Of a DNA stretch of 48,580 nt, positions 1-8,686 are shown one piece after another. How positions within the stretch are numbered: position 1 is the first letter of the stretch; each line of letters opens with the position of its first letter. Under the pieces are notes generated by a model. It did not search any database. It had not been told where the DNA came from and worked only from the letters and a program-made list of their open reading frames with translations. Position numbers and translations under genes: made by a program. The DNA is from Candidatus Omnitrophota bacterium. Lineage in GTDB: Bacteria > Omnitrophota > Gorgyraeia > 2-02-FULL-51-18. The stretch covers positions 1-48,580 of the forward strand of contig JACPWF010000038.1 in the NCBI GenBank assembly GCA_016197155.1, written 5' to 3'.

Positions 1-714
1 AGCGACATCCTGATGCCGCTTGACGAATGCGTGAAATACCCGTCGGAAAAAGAGGCGATTAAAAAATCGCTCGATTTGACCCATGAATGGGCGCGGCGCA
101 GTCAATCGGCCTGGGAAAAATCGGGCGGATCGGGCGCCCTCTTTGGCATCGTGCAGGGCGGGGTGTATCCGGATTTAAGAAAAATTTCCGCGCAGACGCT
201 GGTCGACATGGATTTTCCCGGTTACGCGATCGGGGGCCTGAGCGTCGGCGAACCCACCGGGCTTCTTTATGAAACGCTCGGGGCGACCGTGCCCCTTCTG
301 CCGGAAAATAAACCGCGCTATCTCATGGGCGTCGGTTTGGTGGAAGATTTATTTGAGGCCGTGTCGCGCGGCGTGGACATGTTTGACTGTGTGGTGCCCA
401 CGCGAAACGGGCGGAACGCCACCGTTTTCACGCGCGCCGGGAGGCTTCTCCTCCGCGGGGCTTCCTATATCCGGGATTTCCGGCCGATCGACGGGGAATG
501 TCCCTGCTACGCCTGCCGGACTTATTCGCGCGCGTACATCCGGCATCTTTTTAACGCGGAAGAATATTTGGCCGGCCGACTTGCCTCTTTACACAACCTC
601 ACATTTTTTATACAATTGCTCGAGTCGATGCGCCGTGCCATTGAAGAAAACCGCTTTAGCGGGTTCCGGCGTGAGTTCGAAAGAAATTTCAATCCTGGAG
701 GAACCGTTTCATGA
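1..714 (+). CDS. tgt: Queuine tRNA-ribosyltransferase, C-terminal part (5' cut by window edge)
   Basis: Exchanges guanine 34 of GUN-anticodon tRNAs for a queuosine precursor. The frame is open from base 1, so the N-terminal part with the first catalytic Asp lies outside the window. Visible are the GGLSVGEP block, the FDCVVPTRNGR block whose Asp is the family's covalent nucleophile, and the zinc site formed by CPCYAC and the His of SLHN. The TGA overlaps the ATG of yajC. The order tgt-yajC-secDF is widespread in bacteria and supports all three calls. Confidence 0.96.
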   Translation, partial: SDILMPLDECVKYPSEKEAIKKSLDLTHEWARRSQSAWEKSGGSGALFGIVQGGVYPDLRKISAQTLVDMDFPGYAIGGLSVGEPTGLLYETLGATVPLLPENKPRYLMGVGLVEDLFEAVSRGVDMFDCVVPTRNGRNATVFTRAGRLLLRGASYIRDFRPIDGECPCYACRTYSRAYIRHLFNAEEYLAGRLASLHNLTFFIQLLESMRRAIEENRFSGFRREFERNFNPGGTVS

Positions 715-1007
715 CAGCCCTTTTCATTCCGGCGATCGCGGGAGAACCGAGCCCGATCCTGCAGTTTTTGCCGCTCATCGTCCTTTTCACCATTTTTTAT
801 TTTCTCCTCATCCGTCCTCAGCAGAAAAAACAAAAAGAGCACGCGAACATGATCGCCAGGCTCGAAAAAAACGATGAGGTCATCACGGCGGGCGGCGTGC
901 ACGCCACCGTGATCTCCGTCGGAGACAAGACGGCGGTGATCCGCATCGCGGACAACGTGAAGGTCGAGATCGAGAAGCCGTCCATTCAGCAAGTCGTGAA
1001 AAAATAA
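711..1007 (+). CDS. yajC: Preprotein translocase subunit YajC
   Basis: Small inner-membrane accessory subunit of the SecDF-YajC complex that assists Sec-dependent export. The 98-residue protein has one N-terminal membrane segment (about residues 15-33) ending in the family hallmark LLIRPQQKKQKEH, then a basic cytoplasmic domain with the typical NDEVITAGGVHATV stretch. A GGAGG site lies 10 bases before the ATG. The start overlaps the tgt stop (ATGA) and the gene is followed 12 bases later by secDF. Confidence 0.96.
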   Translation: MTALFIPAIAGEPSPILQFLPLIVLFTIFYFLLIRPQQKKQKEHANMIARLEKNDEVITAGGVHATVISVGDKTAVIRIADNVKVEIEKPSIQQVVKK

Positions 1008-1019
1008 AGGATTCCCAGA

Positions 1020-3221
1020 GTGACTTCGGGTAGTCTCAAATGGCGCCTGCCGCTGGTTGCGTTTGTGGTGGCGGTTTGTGTTTATTACGCGATCCCTCCG
1101 TTTGACCCGGACGGGCCCGGGCCGAAGGAAGGCCGGATCAAATTGGGCCTCGACCTCCAGGGCGGGATGCACCTGGTCCTGCGCGTGGACACGTCCAAAA
1201 TTGACCCCCGGCACCGCGACGACGCGACCGCGCGCGCGATCGAGATCATCCGTAACCGCATCGACCAATTCGGCGTGTCGGAGCCTTCGATCCAACGGGA
1301 AGGCAACGACCGCATCGTGGTCCAACTGCCCGGCGTGCGCGACCGCGAGCGGGCGCTGGGGCTCATCGGAAAAACCGCGCTCCTGGAATTTAAACTCGTG
1401 GCCGATGAGGATGTGAAATTAAAAGAGGCCCTCGCCGGAAACGTGCCGGAGGGCTACGAGCTTCACAAATCCGAAGAGGGCGGCGACCTGCTTTTGGAAA
1501 AAGACGCCCCGCTCACGGGCAAGGCGATCACGAACGCCGGCGTCAGTTTTGAATCCCAGTTCAACGAGCCCGTCGTGACGATGGAATTCAACGCCGAGGG
1601 CGCGAAATTATTTTCGGAGATCACGGGCGCGAGTGTCGGGCGGCGCCTGGCCATCGTCCTCGACGGCAAGGTGCAGTCGGCGCCCGTCATCAATGAACGG
1701 ATCCCTTCCGGCAAGGCGCAGATCACGGGCCGTTTCAATCTCGACCAGGCCAATGACCTGGCCATCGCGCTTCGCGCGGGCGCTCTCCCGGCGCCGATCG
1801 TGATCGAAGAAGAGCGGAACGTCGGCCCCAGCCTCGGCAAAGATTCGGTCGAAGAGGGTGTCCGCGCCTCGGTGATCGGTTTTGCCTCGGTGGTCGCGTT
1901 CATGGCGATCTATTATCTTTTGGGGGGCCTGGTCGCCAACCTCGCGCTGGCGCTCAACATTTTAATTATTCTCGCCGCACTCAGTTATTTTCACGCGACC
2001 CTCACCCTGCCGGGCATCGCCGGCGCCGTCCTCACGATCGGTATGGCCGTCGACACGAACGTCCTCATCTTTGAGCGCATCCGCGAAGAGCGGATGCTGG
2101 GCAAGCCCATCAGCGCCGCGATCACCACCGGCTACAGAAAGGCGTTCGCGACGATCCTGGACTCCAATCTCACGACACTGATCACCGCGGCGATTTTGTA
2201 TTTCATGGGCAGCGGGCCGGTCAAAGGCTTCGCGCTGACGCTCACGATCGGTCTGGTCGCGAGCATGTTCACGGGAATCTTTGTCACGCGCGCGATCCTG
2301 GACCTTTTGCTCGCGAAGGGGAGCCTGTCAGATTTGCGGATGCTGCATTTTTTAAAACAGCCGCCCAAAATTGATTATCTCAAGATCAGAAAGATCTGCT
2401 ACGCCATCTCAATCGGGCTCATTGCCCTCGGCGCGGTGTTCTTCGTCCGGCGCGGCGAGAAGATGTTCGGCGTGGAATTCACCGGCGGCACGCTTCAGGA
2501 ATACCGGTTTGAAAAACCGCTTTCGGTCGATGAGTTGAGAAAGACGCTCACCGCCGTCGGATACGGCACCGCGACGATCCAGCGCGTCGGCGAAACCGAT
2601 GAGTTCATGGTGCGCGCGGGCCAGGGTTCCGAGGGGCCGATCCAGCAGGCCATCAAAAAAGATTTTCCGGACAATCCGGCCGAGCTTCTGCGTCTGGAAA
2701 GCATCGGGCCCGTCGTCGGGAAAGAATTAAAGACAAAAGCGCTTTGGGCGGTGGCCCTTTCGCTTTTGGGGATCTGGATCTACGTGATCTACCGGTTTGA
2801 TTTCAAATTTGCGTTCGGCGCGATCCTGTCTCTTTTGCACGACGCCCTGACGACGGTCGGGATCGTCGCGATCAGCGGCCGCGAATTTTCCGTGCCGGTC
2901 CTGGCCGCCGTGCTCACGATCCTGGGTTATTCGATCAACGACACGATCGTCATTTTTGACCGCATCCGCGAGCGGCGCCACCTGGGCGTGAAGGAGACCT
3001 TTGAACAGGCGATCAACGTCAGCATCAACCAGACCCTGTCGCGCACGATCCTGACCACTCTCACGGTTTTCATGGTCATCGTCGCGCTTTATTTCTTCGG
3101 CGGAGAGGTGATCAACGATTTCGCGTTCACGATGCTCGTGGGCGTCATCAGCGGCACGTATTCGACCGTCTACATTGCGGCACCCGTTTTGGTGGAGTGG
3201 CCGGGCGCCGGGAAAAAGTGA
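1020..3221 (+). CDS. secDF: Fused protein translocase SecDF
   Basis: Proton-driven membrane component that pulls secreted proteins through SecYEG. SecD and SecF are one 733-residue polypeptide, about the length of the fused Bacillus form. The SecD half carries GLDLQGGMHLVLRVD (about residues 42-56), a compact periplasmic region and GMAVDTNVLIFERIREE. The SecF half carries FTGGTLQEYRF and GYSINDTIVIFDRIRER. Each half has one long first membrane span and a later cluster of five. The start is GTG at 1020, with AAAGG about ten bases upstream. Confidence 0.96.
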   Translation: MTSGSLKWRLPLVAFVVAVCVYYAIPPFDPDGPGPKEGRIKLGLDLQGGMHLVLRVDTSKIDPRHRDDATARAIEIIRNRIDQFGVSEPSIQREGNDRIVVQLPGVRDRERALGLIGKTALLEFKLVADEDVKLKEALAGNVPEGYELHKSEEGGDLLLEKDAPLTGKAITNAGVSFESQFNEPVVTMEFNAEGAKLFSEITGASVGRRLAIVLDGKVQSAPVINERIPSGKAQITGRFNLDQANDLAIALRAGALPAPIVIEEERNVGPSLGKDSVEEGVRASVIGFASVVAFMAIYYLLGGLVANLALALNILIILAALSYFHATLTLPGIAGAVLTIGMAVDTNVLIFERIREERMLGKPISAAITTGYRKAFATILDSNLTTLITAAILYFMGSGPVKGFALTLTIGLVASMFTGIFVTRAILDLLLAKGSLSDLRMLHFLKQPPKIDYLKIRKICYAISIGLIALGAVFFVRRGEKMFGVEFTGGTLQEYRFEKPLSVDELRKTLTAVGYGTATIQRVGETDEFMVRAGQGSEGPIQQAIKKDFPDNPAELLRLESIGPVVGKELKTKALWAVALSLLGIWIYVIYRFDFKFAFGAILSLLHDALTTVGIVAISGREFSVPVLAAVLTILGYSINDTIVIFDRIRERRHLGVKETFEQAINVSINQTLSRTILTTLTVFMVIVALYFFGGEVINDFAFTMLVGVISGTYSTVYIAAPVLVEWPGAGKK

Positions 3222-3225
3222 TTTG

Positions 3226-4685
3226 ATGAAGCGAAATTGGGTCGTGCCCGGTTCCGCGGGCGCGGCTCAAAAGATAGCCGACGAATTTAAAATCCATCCC
3301 GCCCCCTTTTAAAAAAAATCGGCGCGGACGCCGAGGCCTATCTCCCGCACCGGATGGAGGAAGGCTACGGGCTCAATCAGGATTCGCTCGGGCGGCTTTT
3401 GTCGCGCGGGCGTTTTCTTCTCGTCACGGTGGACAACGGAATCACGGGCTTTGGGCCCATTCAATTTTTAAAAGAAAAAGGCGTCGACACGATCATCGTC
3501 GACCACCACACGCCCAAAGACAAAATGCCGCCGGCGTTCGCGATCGTGAGCGCGGCGACCGGAGAAGGCGGAGACGCGAATCTCGCGGCCTGCGGGCTGG
3601 CGTTTAAGCTCGGGTGGGCGCTTGTGGAGCGTTTTGACGAGGTCAAAGATTATTTGGACCTGGTGACCGTCGGAACCGTCGCGGATCTGGCGCCGGTTTT
3701 GGGGGATAACCGCATTCTTCTGCGGCATGGGTTGGTTGCCCTGGCCAAAACCCAGCGCACCGGCCTTCGCGCGCTCATGGATTCGGCCAAGATTGCCAAA
3801 GAGGGCGTCAGCTACCGGGACATCGCCTTTGGGATCGGGCCGAGGATCAACGCCGCCGGCCGCATGGGTTCGCCCGAGAACGCCTATAAACTTTTGACCA
3901 CGTCCGATAAAGAAGAAGCCCGCCGCTTGGCGGCGCTTTTGGAGGAGGGTAACCGCGACCGCCAACGGGCCGAGTCCGACGCGTTTCAGGAAGCGGCCGA
4001 ACACGTGGAGCGCACGGGCCCGGCCGAGGACGATCGAATTTTAGTCGTGAACAGTCCCGGCTGGCACGAGGGGGTTTTGGGGATCGTGGCCGCGCGGCTC
4101 GTCGAGCGTTACCAAAGGCCGTCGATCGTGATCTCCATGAAAGAGAGCGGGGTCGGAAAAGGCTCCGGGCGATCGGTGTCTTTATTTTCCCTTTTTGACT
4201 GTGTCCTGGCCTGCGAGGACCTGCTCGAAAATTTCGGCGGCCACGCGCAGGCCTGCGGGCTCACCATTAAAGAGGAAAATATTTCCCCGTTCCGGCGGAG
4301 GCTGAATGCCGTCGCGGCCGGGATGTCGGGCACTTTTCAAGGGGCGGAGGAGGCCGTGGAGGCGGAGCTTCCGCTTTCGGCGATCGACGTGAAATTTTTG
4401 AATGACCTGGAAAAACTTTCCCCGTTCGGGCCGGGAAATAAAAAGCCCCTTTTTCTTTCGCGCGGCGTGCGTCTAAAAAGCGCGCCGAAAAAAAGAGGCC
4501 GCGACACGCTTCAGTGCTGGGTGAGCGACGAGACGGGAAAAACGACCTGCGAGGCGGTCGGCTTCCGGGCGTTTGGCCGCTGGAACGCGGACCCGAGGCG
4601 GACGCTGGACATTATTCATCAGCCGACGTTAAAAAATTTTAGGGGAATTACTTCGATTCAGCTGGAGCTGGAGGATTGGCTGTAG
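3226..4685 (+). pseudogene. recJ: Broken recJ (single-strand exonuclease) lacking DHH motif I
   Basis: RecJ is a 5'-3' single-strand DNA exonuclease of the DHH family used in recombination and repair. A normal N-terminus starts at ATG 3226 (MKRNWVVPGSAGAAQKIADE) but meets TAA at 3310, inside a T4A9 tract. Homology resumes in another frame at about 3312 (IGADAEAYLPHRMEEGYGL) and continues to 4685. By comparison with typical RecJ, about 75-80 residues are missing, including the metal-binding motif I (DYDVDG type). Later motifs are intact: VTVDNGI, IIVDHHT, GTVADLAPVLGDNR, GPRINAAGRMG and GGHAQACGLTI. The C-terminal piece alone could start at ATG 3354 (443 aa) but should lack nuclease activity. 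A misassembly at the homopolymer is the main alternative. Confidence 0.85.
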
Positions 4686-4935
4686 CGCCGGGTTTCCAGG
4701 TTCTTTTGGGCGCTCTTTGGACCTTGCCGGTTTTGAGGTAGCGCGCGGAGACACGCACTTTTTTCACCGTGCCGTTTTCGATGATCTTCACCGTTTGCAG
4801 GTTGGGAATGAAACGCCGGACCGTGATGCCGGTGGTTTTGAGACCGATGCCGCCGGAGCGTTTAGCGATACCGCGCCGCGCGATTTTTTTGCCCATGCGG
4901 GGCTTTTTGCCCGTGAAATAACAGACCCTTGACAT
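4648..4935 (-). CDS. rpmB: 50S ribosomal protein L28
   Basis: Large-subunit ribosomal protein, 95 residues, the only convincing minus-strand gene here. It starts MSRVCYFTGKKPRMGKKIA and has the RRFIPNLQTVKI core, the family signature. It keeps one Cys near the N-terminus instead of zinc pairs, so it is the non-zinc form. A Pro/Ala-rich tail (about 20 residues) extends past the usual end. The ATG at 4935 is preceded by an AAGGGGGG ribosome site; an upstream in-frame ATG at 4995 lies above the promoter and is rejected. The 3' end overlaps the recJ remnant by 38 bases, convergently. Confidence 0.95.
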   Translation of the reverse strand: MSRVCYFTGKKPRMGKKIARRGIAKRSGGIGLKTTGITVRRFIPNLQTVKIIENGTVKKVRVSARYLKTGKVQRAPKRTWKPGATANPPAPAESK

Positions 4936-4961
4936 GAATCCCCCCTTCAGAACGAGGCCAA

Positions 4962-4990
4962 AATATAGCATGGACCCGGTGGAATTGCAA
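4962..4990 (-). promoter_or_regulatory. Sigma70-type promoter of rpmB
   Basis: On the minus strand TTGCAA (4985-4990) is followed after exactly 17 bases by TATATT (4962-4967). The predicted start near 4955 gives a leader of about 20 bases containing the AAGGGGGG site of rpmB. The recG ATG (4970) lies inside the spacer, so the two divergent units share DNA. Confidence 0.7.
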
Positions 4991-7009
4991 GCCAATTTGA
5001 GGACGTCTCTGCGGTATCTGAAAGGCGTGGGGCCCGAGCGGTACAGGATTTTGAACCGGTTGGGCCTCGAGACCGTCGGCGATCTTTTTTACTTTTTCCC
5101 GAGGCGGCACGAAAACCGCTCACCCGTGAAGCGGATCTCGGAGCTCGATTTCGGGGACAAAGAATGCATCCGCGGCCGCGTGATGAGCCGGGGGCTCGTC
5201 CGCCTGCGGAATGGCCCATCCATTTTCAGGGTGGTGTTGAGTGAGGCGGATGGCGCGCGCGGCGCCCGGCCTTTATTCGCCACTTGGTTCAATCAACCGT
5301 ACCTGGCGAAAGTCTTCCTGCCAAAATCAGCCGTGATCCTTTACGGAAAGGCGGAGAAAAAGGGCAGGGAAATTCAAATGATCCACCCCGAATACGAGAT
5401 CATTCCCGAGGGGGCCGGTTCGAAAACCATTCATTTCGGGCGCCTGGCGCCCATTTATCCGCTCACCGAGGACTTGAGCCAAAAAGCCATCCGCCAGCTC
5501 GCGTTCGGCGCCGTCGGGAATTTTTCGGCGCTTTTGAAGGATTCGCTTCCGGCCCCCGCGCGCCGGAGGCTCGGTTTAAAGGATACGGTTTTCGCGTTTC
5601 AGAATATTCATTTTCCCGAATCTGAGGAGGATTACCGCGCGGCCTACCGGCGTCTGGTGTTCGATGAATTCTTCAGGCTCGAGCGTTTCATTCAAGCCAG
5701 GCGCAGGATGTGGCAAAAAGAGGACCCGCTTCTGTCTCACCGGACGGGGGAGGAGGAAGTCGGAAAATTTGTCGAGAGCCTTGGATTTTCGTTGACGCCC
5801 GGACAGGCCCAGGCCATCCGGGACATTTTGTCCGACATGAAGGGGACTGTCCCCATGCGCCGGCTCGTGCAGGGGGATGTCGGAAGCGGGAAAACGGTGG
5901 TGGCGGCCGCGGCGCTGGTGTTCACGGCGATGAATGGTTTTCAGGGTGCCTTCATGGCGCCGACGGAAGTTTTGGCCCAGCAACATTTCATGACGTTAAG
6001 CGCCCTGCTCGAGCCGATGGGAATAACTTGCGGGTATCTGGCCCAACATTCCACCCCGGAGGAAAAAAGGCGCGTGCTGGACGGTTTGGCGTCGGGGGAG
6101 ATCGGGCTTGCGATCGGCACGCACGCGCTCATTCAGGAAAGCGTCCGATTTAAAAAGTTGGGCCTGGCGGTCGTCGACGAACAGCACAAATTCGGCGTTT
6201 TTCAGCGTGCGGCCCTGAAGAAAAAAGCCGAGCGTCCCGTTCATTTTCTGCTTTTGACGGCGACGCCCATTCCGCGGACGCTGGCGCTGACCCTTTACGG
6301 GGATTTGGAAATTTCCGTCATCGCCGAGAGGCCCGTGGGGCGGGCGGCCGTTCAGACGTTTTGGGTGGCCGAGGAAAAACGGCGGGAGATTTATCATTTT
6401 ATGGAAACGGCGATCGGTCAGGGCCGTCAGGCGTACGTGATCTGCCCGCTCATCGAAGGCGGGAGCGAATCCCGAGCCAAAAGCGTGACGCGCGTGTTTG
6501 AGGAGTTCTCCCGAATTTTTCCCCTTCAAAAAACGGGCCTGCTTCACGGGCGGATGAAAAGCGACGACAAGCGCAAGGTGATGAAAGATTTTAAGGAAAG
6601 AAAGACTGACATTTTAATTTCGACGGTGGTGATCGAGGTGGGCGTCGACGTGCCGAATGCCGCGCTCATGCTCATCGAAAACGCCGAGCGCTTTGGACTG
6701 GCCCAGCTTCACCAGCTCCGCGGCCGCATCGGGCGCGGCGCGCACGAATCGTTTTGCTTTCTTTTTTCACAAAACACAAACGAAGAAACGGCCGAGCGCC
6801 TGCGCGTGTTTGAGGAAACCCCGAGCGGCTTTGAGATCGCCGAAAAGGATTTGGCGATGCGCGGGGCGGGCCAGATCCTCGGACGAAAACAGCACGGCCT
6901 GCCGGAACTGCGCATCGGGGATCTGGCGAAGGACCTCGATATTTTGGAGATGGCTCGGCGCGAGGCCGCGCATCCGGCGGAAGCGAAAAAGGAGGCGCCG
7001 GTTTCTTGA
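4970..7009 (+). CDS. recG: ATP-dependent DNA helicase RecG
   Basis: Superfamily-2 helicase that remodels stalled replication forks and branched recombination intermediates. The 679-residue product has an N-terminal wedge/OB region, then helicase motifs: Walker A GDVGSGKT (about residues 302-309), motif II DEQH, TATPIPRTLALTLYGDL, and the C-terminal HGRMKSDDK and QLRGRIGRG blocks. ATG 4970 (MDPVELQANL) fits the family N-terminus. ATG 4934 would add 12 non-conserved residues and overlap the rpmB start codon. No strong ribosome site precedes it. The TGA is overlapped by rsmD. Confidence 0.95.
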   Translation: MDPVELQANLRTSLRYLKGVGPERYRILNRLGLETVGDLFYFFPRRHENRSPVKRISELDFGDKECIRGRVMSRGLVRLRNGPSIFRVVLSEADGARGARPLFATWFNQPYLAKVFLPKSAVILYGKAEKKGREIQMIHPEYEIIPEGAGSKTIHFGRLAPIYPLTEDLSQKAIRQLAFGAVGNFSALLKDSLPAPARRRLGLKDTVFAFQNIHFPESEEDYRAAYRRLVFDEFFRLERFIQARRRMWQKEDPLLSHRTGEEEVGKFVESLGFSLTPGQAQAIRDILSDMKGTVPMRRLVQGDVGSGKTVVAAAALVFTAMNGFQGAFMAPTEVLAQQHFMTLSALLEPMGITCGYLAQHSTPEEKRRVLDGLASGEIGLAIGTHALIQESVRFKKLGLAVVDEQHKFGVFQRAALKKKAERPVHFLLLTATPIPRTLALTLYGDLEISVIAERPVGRAAVQTFWVAEEKRREIYHFMETAIGQGRQAYVICPLIEGGSESRAKSVTRVFEEFSRIFPLQKTGLLHGRMKSDDKRKVMKDFKERKTDILISTVVIEVGVDVPNAALMLIENAERFGLAQLHQLRGRIGRGAHESFCFLFSQNTNEETAERLRVFEETPSGFEIAEKDLAMRGAGQILGRKQHGLPELRIGDLAKDLDILEMARREAAHPAEAKKEAPVS

Positions 7010-7557
7010 AAATTTTGACGGGACAACTTAGGGGCCGCGTGATCCCCATCCGGCCCGGCGCGCATTTGCGGCCCACGGCGGACAAGGCGCGAAAGGCCAT
7101 TTGTGATATGCTGTGCGGGGGGATGGAGGGTAAGAATGTCCTCGATCTTTTCAGCGGCACGGGCGCTTTGGGGATGGAGGCGCTGTCAAACGGCGCCGAA
7201 AAGGCGACGTTTGTCGAGGCCGATAAAAACGCGCTCCGCCGGATCGGGGACAACTTAAAAAAACTGGGGCTTTTCGAAAGATCGCGCCTCATCGCCGGGG
7301 ATGTCCTAAAGACGATCCCGCATCTCGAGGACTATTACGATTTTATTTTTTCCGATCCGCCCTACGAAAGGGGCTGGACGGAAAAAACCCTTGCCGCGCT
7401 TTCGGCGGCGCGGATCTGGCACGAGGACACGCTCGTCGTGGCGGAGTGTCACGAAAAAGAAAAGCCGCCCGACCGCGCGGGAAATTTTAAAATTGTCAAA
7501 ACCAAAGTTTACGGGGATTCCAAAGTCATCATCTATCAACCGGTTCATTCCTCATAA
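7006..7557 (+). CDS. rsmD: 16S rRNA (guanine966-N2)-methyltransferase RsmD
   Basis: Methylates G966 of 16S rRNA during small-subunit assembly. The 183-residue Rossmann-fold methyltransferase shows the RPTADKARKAICDML N-terminal block, the SAM motif DLFSGTGALGMEAL, an acidic FVEADKNA strand end and the catalytic FSDPPYERGW. The start is TTG 7006, overlapping the recG stop as TTGA, with AAGGAGG 10 bases upstream. No other start fits the conserved N-terminus. Confidence 0.93.
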   Translation: MKILTGQLRGRVIPIRPGAHLRPTADKARKAICDMLCGGMEGKNVLDLFSGTGALGMEALSNGAEKATFVEADKNALRRIGDNLKKLGLFERSRLIAGDVLKTIPHLEDYYDFIFSDPPYERGWTEKTLAALSAARIWHEDTLVVAECHEKEKPPDRAGNFKIVKTKVYGDSKVIIYQPVHSS

Positions 7558-7571
7558 GAAGGAGAAGTAAA

Positions 7572-7994
7572 ATGCAGGGTGCTCAAATCCATTATCCGGC
7601 CGTCTTCGTCGCGGCCGCGGTCCACATGGCGATCGGGTTTCTCTGGTATTCGCCGATCGGCTTCGCGAAAATCTGGATGGCCGCCGTCGGCAAGACCGAG
7701 GCGGACATGAAGGAGGCCTGCAAGCGGGGCGGCCTCTGGAAAACGTACGGGATTTATTTTTCGGCGCTTCTTCTTTTGTCGACGGTGCTGGCGTATTTCA
7801 TTGATTATACGGGTGCGGATTCGATGGCCGACGGGATCGGCGTGGGGGCGTGGGCGTGGCTCGGGTTTGTGGCGACGACGAGCCTGGGCGGCGTGCTTTT
7901 CGAGAAAAGGCCGTTCCGGCTTTACCTCATCAATGGCGGCTACGCGCTCGTGGGCATGGTGATCTCGGGGGCGATTCTTGCAAGTTGGAGATAG
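7572..7994 (+). CDS. DUF1761-family integral membrane protein
   Basis: A 140-residue protein with about four hydrophobic segments, matching the DUF1761 pattern (AAAVHMAIGFLWYSPIGF near the N-terminus, then a central loop and WLGFVATTSLGG). The family's function is unknown. An AAGGAGAAG site lies just before ATG 7572. The sdhC promoter is embedded in the 3' end, so it probably belongs to the upstream recG-rsmD unit. Confidence 0.8.
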   Translation: MQGAQIHYPAVFVAAAVHMAIGFLWYSPIGFAKIWMAAVGKTEADMKEACKRGGLWKTYGIYFSALLLLSTVLAYFIDYTGADSMADGIGVGAWAWLGFVATTSLGGVLFEKRPFRLYLINGGYALVGMVISGAILASWR

Positions 7995-8006
7995 CTGGAG
8001 TATATT
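7978..8006 (+). promoter_or_regulatory. Sigma70-type promoter of sdhCAB with almost no leader
   Basis: TTGCAA (7978-7983), 17 bases, TATATT (8001-8006): the same two hexamers as the rpmB promoter. Transcription should begin near 8013, only about two bases before the sdhC ATG at 8015, so the mRNA would be essentially leaderless. The upstream half lies in the end of the DUF1761 gene. Confidence 0.65.
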
Positions 8007-8014
8007 GAGAATCC

Positions 8015-8686
8015 ATGCGCGCCTTTTTTAAATCCTCAATAGGCCGGAAAATGGTCGTGGCCGTGACGGGCCTGGTTTTATTCATTTTCGTCATCTTCCA
8101 CATGCTCGGAAATTTGCAGATCTTCCTGGGGGCCGACGCGCTGAATGATTACGCGCGGCATCTGGACGAACTGCCGTACCTTTTGTGGCCCGCGCGCGCC
8201 GTTCTTTTGGCGGCACTGCTTCTCCACGTCGGTTTTTCTCTGGCGCTTGCCAATGAAAATCGCCGGGCCCGGCCGGTGCGCTACGTTCACGGGGACACCG
8301 TTCAGGCGTCGCGCGCCTCGCGCACGATGGTGATCACGGGTCTGGTCATTCTTTTCTTCATCATTTATCACCTGCTTCACTTCACGTTCGGCGTGACGAA
8401 TCCCGAATTTTTCCATTTGACGGACGCCAAGGGGCGCGAGGATATTTATTCGATGGTGGTCTTGAGCTTTCAGAATGGCTGGATCGCGGGGACGTACATT
8501 CTGGCGATGTTTTTTCTTTGCCTGCACCTGGGCCATGGCGTGTCGAGCGTTCCGCAGTCGCTCGGATTTTCCGAATCCTCCGGCTTGCGGAAAAATTTCG
8601 GGCGTTTTGGAAATCTGGCGGGGGTCCTCGTTTTCATCGGAAACAGTTCCATTGTGCTTGCGGTGTTATTGGGAAAATTGAAATGA
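8015..8686 (+). CDS. sdhC: Succinate dehydrogenase/fumarate reductase cytochrome b subunit (B-type)
   Basis: Membrane anchor of a succinate:quinone oxidoreductase. The 223-residue protein has five hydrophobic spans (about 13-33, 55-78, 104-125, 155-175, 198-219) and no sdhD follows, which defines the single-anchor, di-heme B type. Candidate heme ligands are His29, His71, His119/122 and His171/174. B-type enzymes usually work with menaquinone, which fits the nearby mqnD. Only a weak GAGAA precedes the ATG; the predicted transcript starts almost at it. The stop overlaps sdhA (ATGA). Confidence 0.93.
   Translation: MRAFFKSSIGRKMVVAVTGLVLFIFVIFHMLGNLQIFLGADALNDYARHLDELPYLLWPARAVLLAALLLHVGFSLALANENRRARPVRYVHGDTVQASRASRTMVITGLVILFFIIYHLLHFTFGVTNPEFFHLTDAKGREDIYSMVVLSFQNGWIAGTYILAMFFLCLHLGHGVSSVPQSLGFSESSGLRKNFGRFGNLAGVLVFIGNSSIVLAVLLGKLK

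Noticed and set aside
4929-4969. Plus-strand promoter for recG using TTGACA at 4929
   Set aside because: The only A/T-rich -10 candidate is about 29 bases away, too far for a standard promoter.
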